The notes: generated by a model from the sequence alone, not told the origin. A stretch of DNA of 64,000 bases from Gari tellinella (GCA_922989275.2 OV277869.1:19850189-19914188), one strand, 5' to 3'. Positions 21,265-33,664 are shown, counted from the first letter of the stretch. Translations and numbers: made by a program.

Positions 21265-22602
21265 TTTTATACGCCCGTCATCGACGGTCGTATTATGGTA
21301 TACCCAGCGCTGTCCGTCCGTCCGTACGTCCGTCCGTCCGTTAACTTTTCTTGTTAGCGCTCTTTCACCTTCATTTATTTACCGATTTTAATTAAACTTC
21401 CTACAAATAATCCATACCACAATAGCTCGGACGAGTTCGCGTTTCAGACGTTGGCGGCTATTTTTAGCAGAGTTATGCCCCTTTATTGTCAAAAATGGGC
21501 ATTTTAAAAAAAAAACAGAACTTTTTTATTTTTTATTCAATTGATTTCAAATTTGATATGGTGATACACTGAATGAAGTTACTTAACATATATTACGGGT
21601 TTTTGGTTTGACTCCGTATTTTCAGAGTTATGCTCCTTCACATAATTTTTTTAACAATATATTGTTTCCTAATCATAATTTTAATTACATTTTGTCTATT
21701 GTAACCAAATTTCATATTTAGCTTTCTCATCATGCAGGGAAGGCACCTGAGAATTTTGGTACCTGTTAAATTATTTTTCTATGAGTTATGCCCCTTTACA
21801 TACTTAAAATTTAAAATAAGCCACACTTATGCCGTTAACTTTTCTTCTTAGCGCTCTCTCACCTTCATTTATTGACCGATTTTGATTAAACTTCCTACAA
21901 ATATTCCATACCACAATAGCTCAGACGAGTTCGCGTTTCAGACGTTGGCGACTATATTTTGCAGAGTGATGCCCCTTTATTGTAAAAAATGGGCATTTTT
22001 AAAAAAAAAAAAGAACTTTTTTATCTTTTATTCAATTTATTTCAAATTTTATACGGTGATACAATGAATGAAGTGACTTAATATATATTACGGGTTTTTG
22101 ATTTGACTCAGTATTTTCAGAGTTATGCCCCTTCACACAATTTTTTTAACAATATATTGTTTCCTGATAATAATTTTACTTACATTTTGTCTATTGTAAC
22201 CAAATTTCATATTTAGCTTTCTCATCATACAGGGAAGGCACCTGTGAATATTTTGGTTCCTGTTAAATTTCAGATGTTGGCAACTATTTTTAGCAGAGTT
22301 ATGCCCCCTTTATTGTCAAAATTCCGTGATATATCCAAAGTATGTAAATACGCCCAAAGAGCATTTGTTTATGAGAAAACATTTGGTAGAAAAACTATCG
22401 TGATAGTATTGCAATAGTTTCTTGACTATCGCAATACTATCGGGATAGTACTTGAGCTATCGCAATACTACAGCATAGTCTTTTTGAGATCAATAGTTGG
22501 GCCTACACTCCGGGCGACTTTTTCCAGTCGGCCTGAGTCCGGACGACTTTGACAGCCGCTGGCCATGACGGGCGTATTTTGCCGCACTGCGGTGCTCTTG
22601 TT
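21265..22602 (+). mobile_element. Helentron-like non-autonomous element
   Basis: A 5' hairpin TACGCCCGTCATCGACGGTC is followed by a (GTCC)n microsatellite (21317-21340), a core of two tandem units of about 494 bp (from 21340 and 21833) plus a partial third, the complement GACGGGCGTA near the end, a hairpin CCGCACTGCGG and a terminus GGTGCTCTTGTT. This order matches the pearl/DINE-1 (Helentron-associated) architecture known from bivalves. No Rep/helicase reading frame. Confidence 0.7.
22390..22482. repeat. Cluster of inverted CTATCGCAATACTAT words
   Basis: ACTATCGTGATAGTATTGC, ACTATCGCAATACTATCGG and GAGCTATCGCAATACTA alternate in orientation over 90 bp, making overlapping hairpins near the 3' end of the Helentron-like element. 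Confidence 0.75.
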
Positions 22603-22690
22603 AAAGTTAAGCAGACGTCAATTTTGTCATTTGCTGAAGATGATTACTAATTACATTGTCATAACGTTCGTCCACAAAAGAAGACATAAG

Positions 22691-22756
22691 CAAAACGTGT
22701 AGACCCTGGCGATACCCCGAAATTAGCGGCTTCTTACCCGAGTCAGCACTGTTTGC
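22691..22756. repeat. Family B fold-back, decayed
   Basis: CAAAACGTGTAGACCCTGGC against CCCGAGTCAGCACTGTTTGC. Confidence 0.6.
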
Positions 22757-22959
22757 CATTTCATATTTAATTATTTGACCGTCTGCTGTATGGACAATCT
22801 CTACACTGTCATCATTCTATACCGAAATCTTCCAGCAAGAACATATAGGGAGAGATTATTTCAACACCAATGCATAAATGGCTAAACAATGACCTTTTTT
22901 GTGTAGATACAGTAACGCTAGATATTGTGCAACCCAGGCTCAGAACGATTGTTTTGTCT

Positions 22960-23570
22960 GTGCAAAGAATTATTGAGGCGTCTCAGGTGAGGCCCGTATA
23001 AATTGAATTTGTGCGCTTTACCGTGACAGAGCTTTTCTATTTATAGAAGCTGTAACCATTCCATGTTATGGGTAAGTTAGGGTTCAATCCTTAAAGACAT
23101 TACATGACCAAGCTTGGGTGGTAACACCTAGTCTGAAAAAAGTTAGGACTAAATCATGAATAGCATGCTTTTACTGTTACAATACTGTACAGATGTCTAG
23201 GCAAAGAATCAGTCAGCCATTTCATGTGAGGCACGTACCTATAATAGGATAGTTGGGTTTGTAAGGTCATGGGTTCGAAACCAGTGGCTGCTTTTTTTCA
23301 ATTTATTTTATTATTATTTTATTTTATTTAATGTTTTGGGAGGGGGGTATTTTCATACTACACATGACGATTACCACAAGGAACCTGTAGTAATTGTTCA
23401 GTATTTAAAAACATATTTTATTACATTTCTGTATAACCACTTTGTTCAAACTAACGATTATACGACAGACGAAACCACCGCGTCACTAGTCTAAAATTCC
23501 ATGGCAAGGAAGCTTGTAGAAAACGTCTACGGGCCTGTAAGAAGGAGAAGCCGAATCCCATTAACATGTA
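22960..23570 (+). mobile_element. SINE-like dispersed repeat, copy 1
   Basis: Shares GAGCTTTTCTATTTATAGAA, GTTATGGGTAAGTTAGGGTT, a B-box-like GGTCATGGGTTCGAAACC, CCACCGCGTCACTAGTCTAA and AATTCCATGGCAA in the same order with copy 2 at 63440-63890. The tRNA-like part is more decayed here. Confidence 0.7.
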
Positions 23571-24990
23571 ACTTCATGATATGGTTTCACCTTAAAAGTA
23601 TCCCTAAGTTACATAATACAGTCGAACCTGCCTTAGTTACCTCTGTTTTTACCTGTCATATGTGACCATACTTGAGGCTCCCAACAGTTTTTTCTATATA
23701 TGTGATATGTTTTATTCAGCAAAGACATACATGTCTATCAGCATTATATAATATAATACATATAAAGACGAGTACTGACGGGCAGTCATTCTTATAACAA
23801 TAATCTGCAAAGTATATTAGAATCTGCACATTATATATTTTTTGTGTATGAACTATTGATTATTTAACACATTTGTTTTCTCTTCAGGATAATAATTCCA
23901 GCATAAAAATTATTTCAAAACTCTAGAAGTTTGCAGATTTAAGCTTCAAAACTGGCTTAAAGTAAGGCAGAATACGCATTATGACGCATTCCGACTCTAC
24001 TATTGACCCTGAATTAATAGACTACCTGTCTTATGTCACAATACAAGTGACCATGAAATGTGGTCAGGTACCGAGAGAGGACAATGATTACAGCGTCGTG
24101 GCTTCTCTACTGGATCATGTAAACAACTTAACTCAAGACATGTTAATCAGCCAAATCCTTTCAGATACTAGATCAGACATTTTAAGCCTTGAGGACATGC
24201 GGCTCATTATGTATGAGGCGGTAAGGAATGTTGACGGATATCCGTTCGATCCTAAATTGGATCTAAAAAAAGAGAAAGCAAACGAGAAGTGGCGAAAGCG
24301 TAACTCAGCAGTTAGCGCGTGATATTTACGTAATAACCGTAGTGTTAGACGGTAATGACTTTAATGCCATGAAAGAAGTGATTAACATGAGATCAACAAA
24401 ATCGACCACATTAGATACCAGCATACTTAACGCCTGCACCGTTAACACTGCAGATCTGGACATTGTAAGACAAACTGTTGAGAAGCTTGGTGCGGACATG
24501 TTAGCGATGAAGCAGGTGAATATTGATCTACGGAATGATTTGATAGAGGAAATTACAAAGGTGAAGTCAAATGTAGAACACATAAAGTACGACATGGACA
24601 ATGAGATCTCTGATCTTCGAGAACTGATAATAATCAATGCCATATCTGTCGAACGCGTGTGTTCCGATAAAAGTAATGGAAATGCAAGCTTGAAAAGCGA
24701 CATTAAACTTTTGAGAAATGAGTTGAAATCTCTCAATGACGATTTTACACAGAAGGCCGATTCCAGCAGACTTGATCGAGAAGTAGAGAAGTTAAACTCT
24801 ATGATAAAACGTGTGTCCAAACTTGAAAAGACACCACCGGGGTCACCTGACAAAAACAGCTCAGGAACAGCTAGTGCATTAGAAGGCCCTCATGCATCAG
24901 CACTGCCAACCAATAGCGAAACTAACTCGCATTCTACCAGAACGTACGTAGACTCTCTATTGAATAGGCAGCCTGCATCAGTGTCCGTAG

Positions 24991-25852
24991 TTTAGTTTAA
25001 ACATATTTTATTTCCAAAGTAATTTACAAACATTCATTCTTAACTTAACATAGAAATAAAGGAAAAAGGGTTAGGTCACAAGTTCTATCAACATTAAATA
25101 AGACCTTCCCCCAGTAAAGAAAAGTTTCATATGTTAGATGGTAGTAGACAATTTAGTATTTTTAAGATATGGAAATAGTTTTAGAACGTAAGCAGCAAAT
25201 GATTGTGATATTGGTAAGTACCCATTTATGAGTAAGTTGTGTATTGCTTCCTTTGATAATTTATCGAATTAGATACCGTTGTAGCTTATGTCATATTCCT
25301 GAGACTAACAGTGCAGATCCAGATCAGAAGGTTCCTGTATGAGCTCTCTGACTAGAATCAACACTGTTAGTCATTAAACTGTAATGTAAACTTTCTCAAA
25401 ACGGGTTAAGAGTGATATGGCAAAGTTAAGAAATTCTTTTGACCCCTTAGAATCAGTCATAGTTAGACCCATATAAAATTTCGATTACCAAAGTCCTTGA
25501 AAGTAGAGACATTACCACCCAGTATTAATAAACTTGATTCATAACTTAATCTAAGTTTTCAAATCTACGACATTTTAGTAGACAACTTTTGGTGTGCGTC
25601 AAAGGGCTATGCAAAAATCAACATTTATCACTTGCTTTAGCCACTTAATACATATATACAAGAAAACAGAAATAGTAAACAGGCGAAAGTAAAAAACAAA
25701 ACAAGCAAAACAAAAACAAAAAAAACAAAACAAAAAAGGTTCTTATAAATGTAAACATTCAGTTAAATGGGGAAAAAAAGATAAATGAAATGGTTAATGA
25801 TTGATGTCTTGTCCAGATTACCTTATATTTGTTATATAAATATGCGTATATA
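24991..25852 (-). mobile_element. 862-bp insertion with 11-bp target duplication
   Basis: AGTGTCCGTAG occurs at 24980-24990 and again at 25853-25863, flanking the insert. An 11-bp duplication points to retroposition. On the minus strand the end nearest 24991 reads GGAAATAAAATATG, a possible AATAAA signal, so it may be a retroposed transcript in reverse orientation. It contains a family B fold-back and an ACAAAAC-rich tract (25695-25740), and no recognised protein. Confidence 0.75.
25304..25373. repeat. Family B fold-back inside the 862-bp insertion
   Basis: ACTAACAGTGCAGATCCAGA then TCAGAAGGTTCC against GAATCAACACTGTTAGTC. Confidence 0.75.
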
Positions 25853-26718
25853 AGTGTCCGTAGATTCGAACCAACGCCCTGTTTCAACTGCAAGGTCGGA
25901 ATTTCATGCCCAAGATACACGAGCAACTTCAGTGCCACGTTCTAATACGGAAACAAGAGGTGGAACTTGCGAAACGATATCAAATCGTAATATAGACAAT
26001 GACATGCAGCGACCAGCCAGACTAGAATCCTCGCGGAACAGATACGATAGTGTGAACAATACAGTAGAAACTGGAAGTATGGGTTCGTCACGTGAACGAA
26101 ACAGATCGACATTAAATCGTAATGTAACGATGCCGGGCACTGCAAGTGCAGATTTACCGTACTTAGTTCGTGCATCTGGTGATCGTTATTCACAAGGCCG
26201 AACCATACCTGTAAGATGTAGCGGCATAACGCAAGCTAATCACCCAGCGAAAGACAGTCATAATCAGCGTAACTTTCGAAACAATGAGGAAAATACTGGC
26301 ATGCATCGCAATAATTCAGAGGAAGAAGACTTTTCGGTTTATGTGCGTCGCAAGGTTAAACGCTTTTATGTAGGTGGTTTTAAATCCAGTATGACTGAAG
26401 AAAAGTGTATTAGTTACGTGGACTGTGACTTGGGTTAAGTTTTTTCCCAGTGAAAAATAGTAACCGTATTACGATTAGGTTGAACGTTGAGGACGACGGC
26501 AACTGTGAATCTGTTCTTTCAGAAGGTTTTTGGCCTAGAAATGTTAATTGTCGTTCATGGATGTCTTGGAATAATTATAAAAACCAGGGACCGCGGCGTC
26601 GCTATGACGCAAATCAACATTCCTCCCCCGGGGATGTTGATTAGCTTTATTAGCGTCTTTTTTGTTACATTTGTATATGTACATGTACAGTATTTTACCA
26701 ATTTTCATTATTGCTTTA

Positions 26719-27034
26719 AACATTTTAACTTGGAACGCCACTGGTATTATGTAAAGTAGTATGTACTTATGTGATATCTTGCAATCACGTGGCATTGATA
26801 TTTGTGGTTTATCTGAGCACTGGCTGTTGAGTAAAGACAGCCATTTTTAGACTCTATTCACAGTGGATACTCTAGCCTTTGTGTTTCAGATCAGTCACTG
26901 ACAGGTAGAAGTTATAGTAAAGGGGGCGTGGCTTTAATGTGGAAAAGAAAGTATTCTAAGTGTATTGTACCATTATCCTTTGAAGATGACCGTTTAGTAG
27001 GGGTGCAAATGCAGTTACCAAATAACAATTTCAT
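26719..27034 (+). pseudogene. LINE ORF2: start of the APE-type endonuclease domain
   Basis: Translation gives NILTWNATGIM, a stop, then CDILQSRGIDICGLSEHWLL, and after a frame change GRSYSKGGVALMWKRKYSKC and DDRLVGVQMQLPNNNFIF. The ILTWN and GLSEHWL blocks are the first motifs of apurinic-type LINE endonucleases. It ends abruptly at the Helentron-like element. Confidence 0.75.
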
Positions 27035-28697
27035 TTTTAGCTCGACTTTTTCAAAAAGTCGAGCTATTGTCGTCACCCTGTCGTCTGCGTCTGCGTCTGC
27101 GTCAGCGTCTGCGTCTGCGTCAGCGTCTGCGTCGGTTAAGTTTTTTGCTTAAGGTTTTTGTAAGAGTATATTTCTCAATAACTATCAAAGGTATCCATTT
27201 GAAACTTGGAATAGTTGTTCAGTATTAAAAGGGCAACTCATTACAACAAGGCAGGTAACCCTAGGATTTGCCATTCCAGAGTTATTGCCCTTGTTTTATT
27301 TACTTAAAAATTATAAATTAACATATCTCAATAACTATCAAAGGTATCCATTTGAAACTTTGAATAGTTGTTCAGTATAAAAAGGGCAACTTATTACAAC
27401 AAGGCAGGTAACCCTGTGATTTGTCATTTCAGAGTTATTGCCCCTATTTTATTTACTTAAAAATTATAAATTAACATATCTCAATAACTATCAAAGGTAT
27501 CCATTTGAAACTTGGAATACTTGTTAAGTATCAAAAGGGCAACTCATTACAACAAGGCAGGTAACCCTGTGATTTGTCATTTCGGAGTTATTGCCCTTGT
27601 TTTATTTACTTAAATATTATAAATTAACATATCTCAATAACTATCAGGGGTATTTATTTGAAACTTTGAATAGTTATTAAGTATCAAAAGAGCAACTCAT
27701 TACAACAAGGCAGGTAACCCTAGGATTTGCCATTATAGAGTTATTGCCCCTGTTTTATTTACTTAAAAATTATAAATTAACATATCTCAATAACTATCAA
27801 AGGTATCCATTTGAAACTTTGAATACTTGTTTAGTATCAAAAGGGCAACTCATTACAACAAGGCAGGTAATCCAGGGATTTGTCATTTCAGAGTTATTGC
27901 CCATGTTTTATTTACTTAAAAATTGTAAATTAACATATCTAAATAACTATGAAAGATATTAACTTGAAACTTCAAATACCTGTTAAGTATCAAAAGGACA
28001 ACTCATTACAACAAGGTAGGATACTCTGTGATTTATGATTCCAGAGTAATTGCCCTTGATTTATTTACCTAAAACGTGTAAATTGAAATATCTTAATAAC
28101 TGTCAAAGGTTTTAACTTGAAACTTTAAATACTTGTGTTATAACAAAAGGGCAACTCATTTAAACAAGAAAGGTGACCGGGGATTTGCCATTCCAGAGTT
28201 ATTGCCCTTGTTTTTATTTACATAAAACTTGTAAATTGAAATTTCTCAATAATTACCATAGGTATTAACTTGAAACTTTTAATGCTTGTTCAGTTTCAAA
28301 AGGGCATCACCTTTCAACACAGCAGATAACCATGGGATTTGTCATTGCAGAGTTATTGCCCTTGTTTGACTAAGAATTTGTATATGAAATTATTCAGTAA
28401 CCGTAGAAAGTTATTAATTTCAAACTTCCAATATATTTGAATACTTGTTTAGTTTCAAAAGGGCAACGCATTACAACAAGGCAGGTAAAGCAGGCAAAGA
28501 TATTGTCCTTCTTTTGACTTATAGTTTACTTAAAGTGGAATGTAGACTGTCCAAGTATGTTTAAGTTGTTGTTGCTTACAAACTTCTATGATCAATAGGG
28601 CATTAAACACCCATACACATTCTTTAAGTTTGAAAAATATAGCCGTCTCAAGTATATGAAAGTCGAGCGTCCAGCACCCGTTTGCGGTGCTCTCGTT
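27035..28697 (+). mobile_element. Helentron-like element with nine 153-bp repeats
   Basis: 5' hairpin AGCTCGACTTTTTCAAAAAG then TCGAGCT, a (GTCTGC/GTCAGC) microsatellite at 27080-27135, nine tandem units with TCTCAATAACTATC starting at 27172, 27326, 27479, 27632, 27785, 27938, 28090, 28244 and about 28391, then AAGTCGAGC (complement of the 5' end), a CACCCGTTTGCGGTG hairpin and terminus CTCTCGTT. Units are most alike at the left and decay to the right. It sits in the middle of a LINE ORF2. Confidence 0.75.
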
Positions 28698-28711
28698 GTA
28701 CTTATGATTTA

Positions 28712-30056
28712 TTAATGAGCTTCTACTTGAACTTGAAGAAACACATATGTGTTTTACAGTTAACAAGATCCCTGTCCCTGCTATTGCATCAGCAGACGAC
28801 ATGGTTTTGTTGGCACTGACTAAATCTGGTTTAGATAGAATGATGGAGCAGTGTTACAAGTATGCGTGCAAATGGAGATATCAATATAATGCTCTTAAAT
28901 CAGCTGTCATTGTTTGTAATGAAACTAAAGGTGTTTTTAAGAGTTCAAGTAGAAACTGGTACTTGGGTAGTGATGTTGTAAATGAATCTGAAAGTTATAC
29001 ACATTTAGGCATCTTATTTAATAAATACCTCAGTTTGTCAGAAAACATAAAAGAATCAAATGCCAAAATTAAGGGAACGTTTTTAAGTTTAGAACCATAT
29101 GGTTTTGGATCTGACGAAGGATTTCACCCTTTTACATGTAGAAAGATTTATAGGTCAGTTGTATTGCCAAAAGGCCTGTACGGGTGTGAAATGTGGTATA
29201 ATCTAACCGATTCTGGCATTTTGTTTCTTGAAAGAAGCCATCGGTTTTGTGTTAAGTACATGCAGGGCATCAGCATGAGAACACGTACTGATATAGCACT
29301 GAGTTTATTAAAGTTTTACTCAATCCAGTCTTATATTGACAAAATGAAGCTTACACTGTTTGGACAATTCTGTAGACTTTCTGTCAGGTCACGTGCAAAG
29401 GATATTTTTTTTGGTTCGCATGGTTGCAAGCTGCTTGTATAATCAGGTACAACCAGGGTATTTTAGTGATATTGTAAAAGTACTCACAAAATATGATTTA
29501 TTGAACTTTTTGTATACCTATGTTGAAACAGGAAAGTTTCCTTCTAAACACATGGAAAAACGTTGTATGTAATAACATAAGTCATTTTGAAGAGAGATCG
29601 TGGTATGATCGCACGTCTACTCAAGACTACTTGCCATTTGTTTGGATTCATCCAATTTATGACGATAGTTTTGTATGGCAACTGTGTAGACAACAACCAC
29701 ACATGTTACCTTATTGCAAAAGTGTTATAGATATGATTTCTAGAATGTGCTCTTACAAGAGAGAAACGCTTTGTTCGAAATGTGGTCACATTTTTACCTA
29801 CGATGTTAACCATTGTATGTTAGAATGTGATTATTTCGAACATGATCGACAGGAACACATGGGCAATATAGGGGTCATGTTTGGTCGTTCTGTTACTGCT
29901 ATGCTCAGTTTATTAGACGATGATGCTAAAATAGGTGCTCTGCTTGGCTCACCTGGAATTGATTTATCAGTTGAATTAGGCATCCATACTCAAGACTTTA
30001 TAAAAGCTAACATCACGTTTATTGGCAATCTTTGGTCTAGGTTTATAGATATTTAG
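28712..30056 (+). pseudogene. LINE ORF2: end of the reverse transcriptase and C-terminal region
   Basis: Starts LINELLLELEETHMCFTVNK, IPVPAIASADDMVLLALTKS (ADDM is the catalytic motif C), thumb region KSAVIVCNETKGVF, SYTHLGILFN, then VVLPKGLYGCEMWYNL and a Cys/His block ETLCSKCGHIFTYDVNHCML. Frame changes near 29435 and 29525. Motifs A and B and the rest of the endonuclease are missing. Confidence 0.8.
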
Positions 30057-30335
30057 TTTTATGTAAGGCTCTTTAAGAACAGGAATTGTTAACGGCTCGA
30101 CGAAGGACGGCGTAAAGCAGAAAGCTCATGCAAGAGCTTGCTGCTTTATTCTTTTCTGCGTTGTGCTGTCTCATCTGTTTTAGTATGTCAAAGTTACGCT
30201 CAGATGATGGAGGTATTTCTTCTTAATTGCATATAATATCATGTTTCTTTGTGTTTGTTCATAAACTGTATATGTTTGTTCATATATATTTGCACAATCT
30301 TCATGTATTGGAGGAAATAAAGATATATATATATA
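30057..30335 (+). other. LINE 3' UTR ending in an (AT)n tract
   Basis: After the ORF2 stop come a family A-like fold-back and GGAGGAAATAAAGATATATA then TATATAT, a likely element 3' end with a poly(A)-signal-like AATAAA. Confidence 0.55.
30095..30170. repeat. Family A-like fold-back in a LINE 3' UTR
   Basis: GTAAAGCAGAAAGCTCATGC against AGAGCTTGCTGCTTTATT. Lies 40 bp after the ORF2 stop. Confidence 0.65.
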
Positions 30336-30339
30336 TGGT

Positions 30340-31930
30340 CAAACATTTATGGGTCAACAATTAATTATTAGAAGTGTGACATTAAAAGTTACATTTGAAT
30401 GTTTGTGCGTCAATGTAGGAAATAAATTAATTGGTTAATATTCTAGTGATAGAGCTCTATGACCATGTTAAATGTGTGTAAATTGTAACTACATGTATGT
30501 ATTTAAGCCTAATCAATTATTAAATAAAATTCTAATTAAATAAACATGTCATTTAAACTTCTTACTGTAACTTTGTTTACATAAAATTCATGAGCTTCTA
30601 TCATTACTTTACTAAAATATCTTCTGATTGATTACTGTATAGCACATGTATCAAAGTATGTTTAAATCATACTTATCACCTTTACTATATTTGTTAAAAA
30701 TGAGTTTCATAAATTAATTATGTTTTTCAAATGCATTTAAGTTCCAGATTATTTCAAATGTATTTAATTCATTGCTTATTACTCGATTCAAATTAATCCA
30801 TTTATAACATTTATTGAATAATAAATGGCTATCAAATATATGCAGATGTACATAACAAATTGCACTACATCAAAAGTGTGCCTATTTTAAGAGACTACCT
30901 GTCATATGTGACCTTATTTGCGAAGTCCCATCGATTGTCTCTTAATACAGGTTTGACTGTACATTGAACCCTTACGACGAATATACTCGTCAATTAGAAA
31001 GAGTGTATTTCACTTGTGCCCTGAAAACAGTTAATACCCAGATCAGAGCTACATTGTTTGTCAGTTTTCAATTGTCATACATTAACTAGACTTAACTGGA
31101 ATTACAATTTCAGTGATAAATGAAATAATGCAATTGTTTTCTGGTCAACATTTTACATACATTTAAAAATTTCAAAAGTTCACAAAGTTTAACGCTTAGG
31201 TTGTCCATGGCTTAGTTTGCATATAATTATGTTGAACAATTCAAATAAAGTAATAGTTAGAAAACTAATGTAATGAAACATAAAAATAATTTAAATTTTA
31301 AAAGAAATTAATCCTATTGGGAATCGAACCCACAGCCTTTTACCCCATTGCAAGTCCCCATTACACGCGACGTTTTACTTTGACTCGATTATTGATTTAA
31401 TTTCGATACAAAAGGCACACTATCCGTAGTATACTGTGCTGGCGGTTGACAACACTAAGTGTGCCGCGAGCCCGCGATCCATTCCGCCACATACTCTGTT
31501 GCCCATTTCGCTAACTGAATACTCTTCATCGGCGCTAAAAATGTCACGTTGTAGAATCTAAGTCTAGATACCTTTTGTAGATACCATTTTGGGTATTGTT
31601 AAGAATATAGAAAGACTGAGGGAGTAAATGGTACTTATTTACTCTTTTCAGCTGTTTACCATCAAGGCTCAAGGAAGAATTTGAAATACAGCTCCTTTAA
31701 AGCAATTGTAGTTGTATTTCCTCTATTCGAGTCCAGTAAACTGACTGGCTAATGAGAAGCAGTTCAGAGGGCAACACATATACCATGAAAGGTAGGTAAC
31801 TCCTGAACAAGTTTCAAGTTTATTGATAGTCAAGGCACATGTGGGCATCTGACATAAAACACGAATAAACAAATAAAATACATAAACACTGTGCACGACA
31901 AAAGAAACATAAAGAAATTGAGATTATTAT
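30340..31930. other. No gene seen
   Basis: AT-rich. Contains a palindromic scrap (30890-30960) with ACCTGTCATATGTGACC also seen at 23660, a family B scrap at 31026-31060 and the tRNA-like fragment at 31315. Confidence 0.6.
31315..31400 (-). other. tRNA-like fragment
   Basis: Minus-strand GTGGGTTCGATTCCCA is a good T-arm/B-box match; the 5' half does not fold well. Treated as a SINE or tRNA relic. Confidence 0.35.
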
Positions 31931-31932
31931 CC

Positions 31933-33482
31933 TTAACCCTCATCCGGACCTTTTGGGTCCATTGGACCCCAGCAGCTTTATTTTTGCTAGAAAAAAGTAT
32001 TCAACCTAATAACGCTTATGACGTTTTTAGACATTGTTCCTATGACTGTTTTTTAAACTTGTGTGAAATACGTACTAAATAGGTCAATTCGCGTAAATTT
32101 TATTTTCAAAAAAACGTTTGGGGTCCCGCGGGACCCCAGACTTTTAAAGTTAGTAAAATGTATTTCAGGCCATTTTAAAACCGTGCCTTGTTGTTTACAA
32201 CTACAATAACAGCACTTATTGAATACTAGATATCACCGACAATACTGTTCCTCAATTGCACATATCAAAATATATCTTTTACGATCTTGTGATTGGAGTT
32301 TTTTCCCTTGGATATTATAACCCCGGAGTGCAAACCGCGAGTCCAAGGGATTCACACAGTATGGAACGAATACAATTCTATATGACCTCAAATTATGCAA
32401 ATGATGTCAAGATTCAAATAAGTGTTCTGTATTTTTTATGGTTCTGGTCCTTTCTGGAAGTTTCCATAGCAGTCATGAGCCAAGATTGGTGACCTTGACC
32501 TTTGCCCTTGGCCCTATTGCACGTTGGCCAATGAGGTATGGTCGGTCGGTATTTAAGTCATCTATTTCAATGCATCATTGAAATTTTCCAGTAAATAAGA
32601 TTCAACTATATAGCTACAGGGGAAGAAAGACATAAAACAGACAAACGGGCTCCAATTAGGATGTATGGCAAACGCTTGTTCAGCTTTGGCTGAACCTAAT
32701 GTTTGATACAATTTCTTGTTATTTCAGTCATGAATCAAAATTAAGGTAATAGATGATGATCGTAGGAAACCTCAAATCATTGTCCATTACAGTGATACAA
32801 ATATCTGGTGTAGACCATTGACCACAACGGACCGTGGTTACACCTGTAACTGCGTCTAGGACACTATCAGGAAGCTCATCAGACATGTGATGATTTGAAG
32901 CAGACATATTTATGAACAGTACTCAAGACATTGTATTAAACAATTGCTTTTCAAAACTCTTATATCTTTACCATTTGAAGGTATGCGTGTGTTATTTGCA
33001 TTACATGTGTTTACCATACTTAGTTTTATCACATATATTTGACATGCCACTGTCTCGGTGTCAGCGTCATGAAGCATGCACGGAGCTAAGACATGCATAT
33101 TACCCCAACAATATTTTTGCCATTTTTTCCAAATATTTACATAACACTATTAATGTAACAAAAGGTATATCTAGTGATAAATATGCCCTCATCTCCCCAT
33201 CTATACATTTTTTCTGCACAAGTTATTAGATAAAATTCGATTTAACAGCAAAAAACTTAGTTTTTGGGGTTACTTTGGTCACTGGTTGCCATGGTAACAA
33301 TGAGAGCAACGTTTCGGTTTTATCACTACAATATAGCATAAACATACCAATTTATAATGCGGAACCAGTTAAGTCACAAATGCCTATCTTGACTTAGAAA
33401 AATAGGAAATATACACAATGTGGTCCAACGTACCCCAAAAGTCTCAAAACGGAAGTTTTTGCAAGGTCCGGATGAAGGTTAA
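31933..33482. mobile_element. piggyBac-like non-autonomous element with TTAA duplications
   Basis: TTAA at 31933-31936 and 33479-33482 flank inverted ends CCCTCATCCGGACCTT and AAGGTCCGGATGAAGG, one mismatch over 16. Inside the left end is an inner palindrome GGGGTCCCGCGGGACCCC (32110-32130), as seen in many piggyBac relatives. TTAA target duplication is diagnostic of that superfamily. The 1.5-kb interior has no transposase. Confidence 0.85.
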
Positions 33483-33664
33483 CCTTCCACTTCAGGAATA
33501 TTTTCAAAATGCAACTGATACTTTAATTCTTGGTTGAGAATACATATATTTTAGACAATGGTAGTCAAAAGGGAGGAAACTACGAACGAAGTCATGGTTT
33601 GTGACGCGTTTTACCTCTACGGATGGACTCGTCCTAAAAGTCACAGCTCACGGGTCAAAATCTG

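Larger units (their letters stand above)
23981..26644 (+). pseudogene. LINE ORF1, broken and interrupted by an insertion
   Basis: Three pieces in order: 23981-24322 (starts MTHSDSTIDPELIDYLSYVT), 24342-24990 (helical, charged, with DLRNDLIEEITKVKSNVEHI, likely coiled coil), and 25854-26644 (low-complexity Asn/Arg/Ser, then KRFYVGGFKSSMTEEKCISY and RITIRLNVEDDGN). The last blocks resemble the RRM-like end of ORF1 proteins seen in mollusc LINEs. Frames change near 24305 and 26435 through single-base events. The gap 24991-25852 is an inserted element; without it V-S-V-D-S-N reads through. Not functional. Partner ORF2 follows at 26719. Confidence 0.7.

Noticed and set aside
27172..28440. CRISPR or coding tandem repeat
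   Set aside because: Repeat unit of 153 bp has no unique spacers and no shared open frame; it is the core of a Helentron-like element.
28747..30056. Cellular gene with Cys/His zinc-binding end
   Set aside because: The ADDM motif, following thumb region and upstream endonuclease identify it as LINE ORF2.
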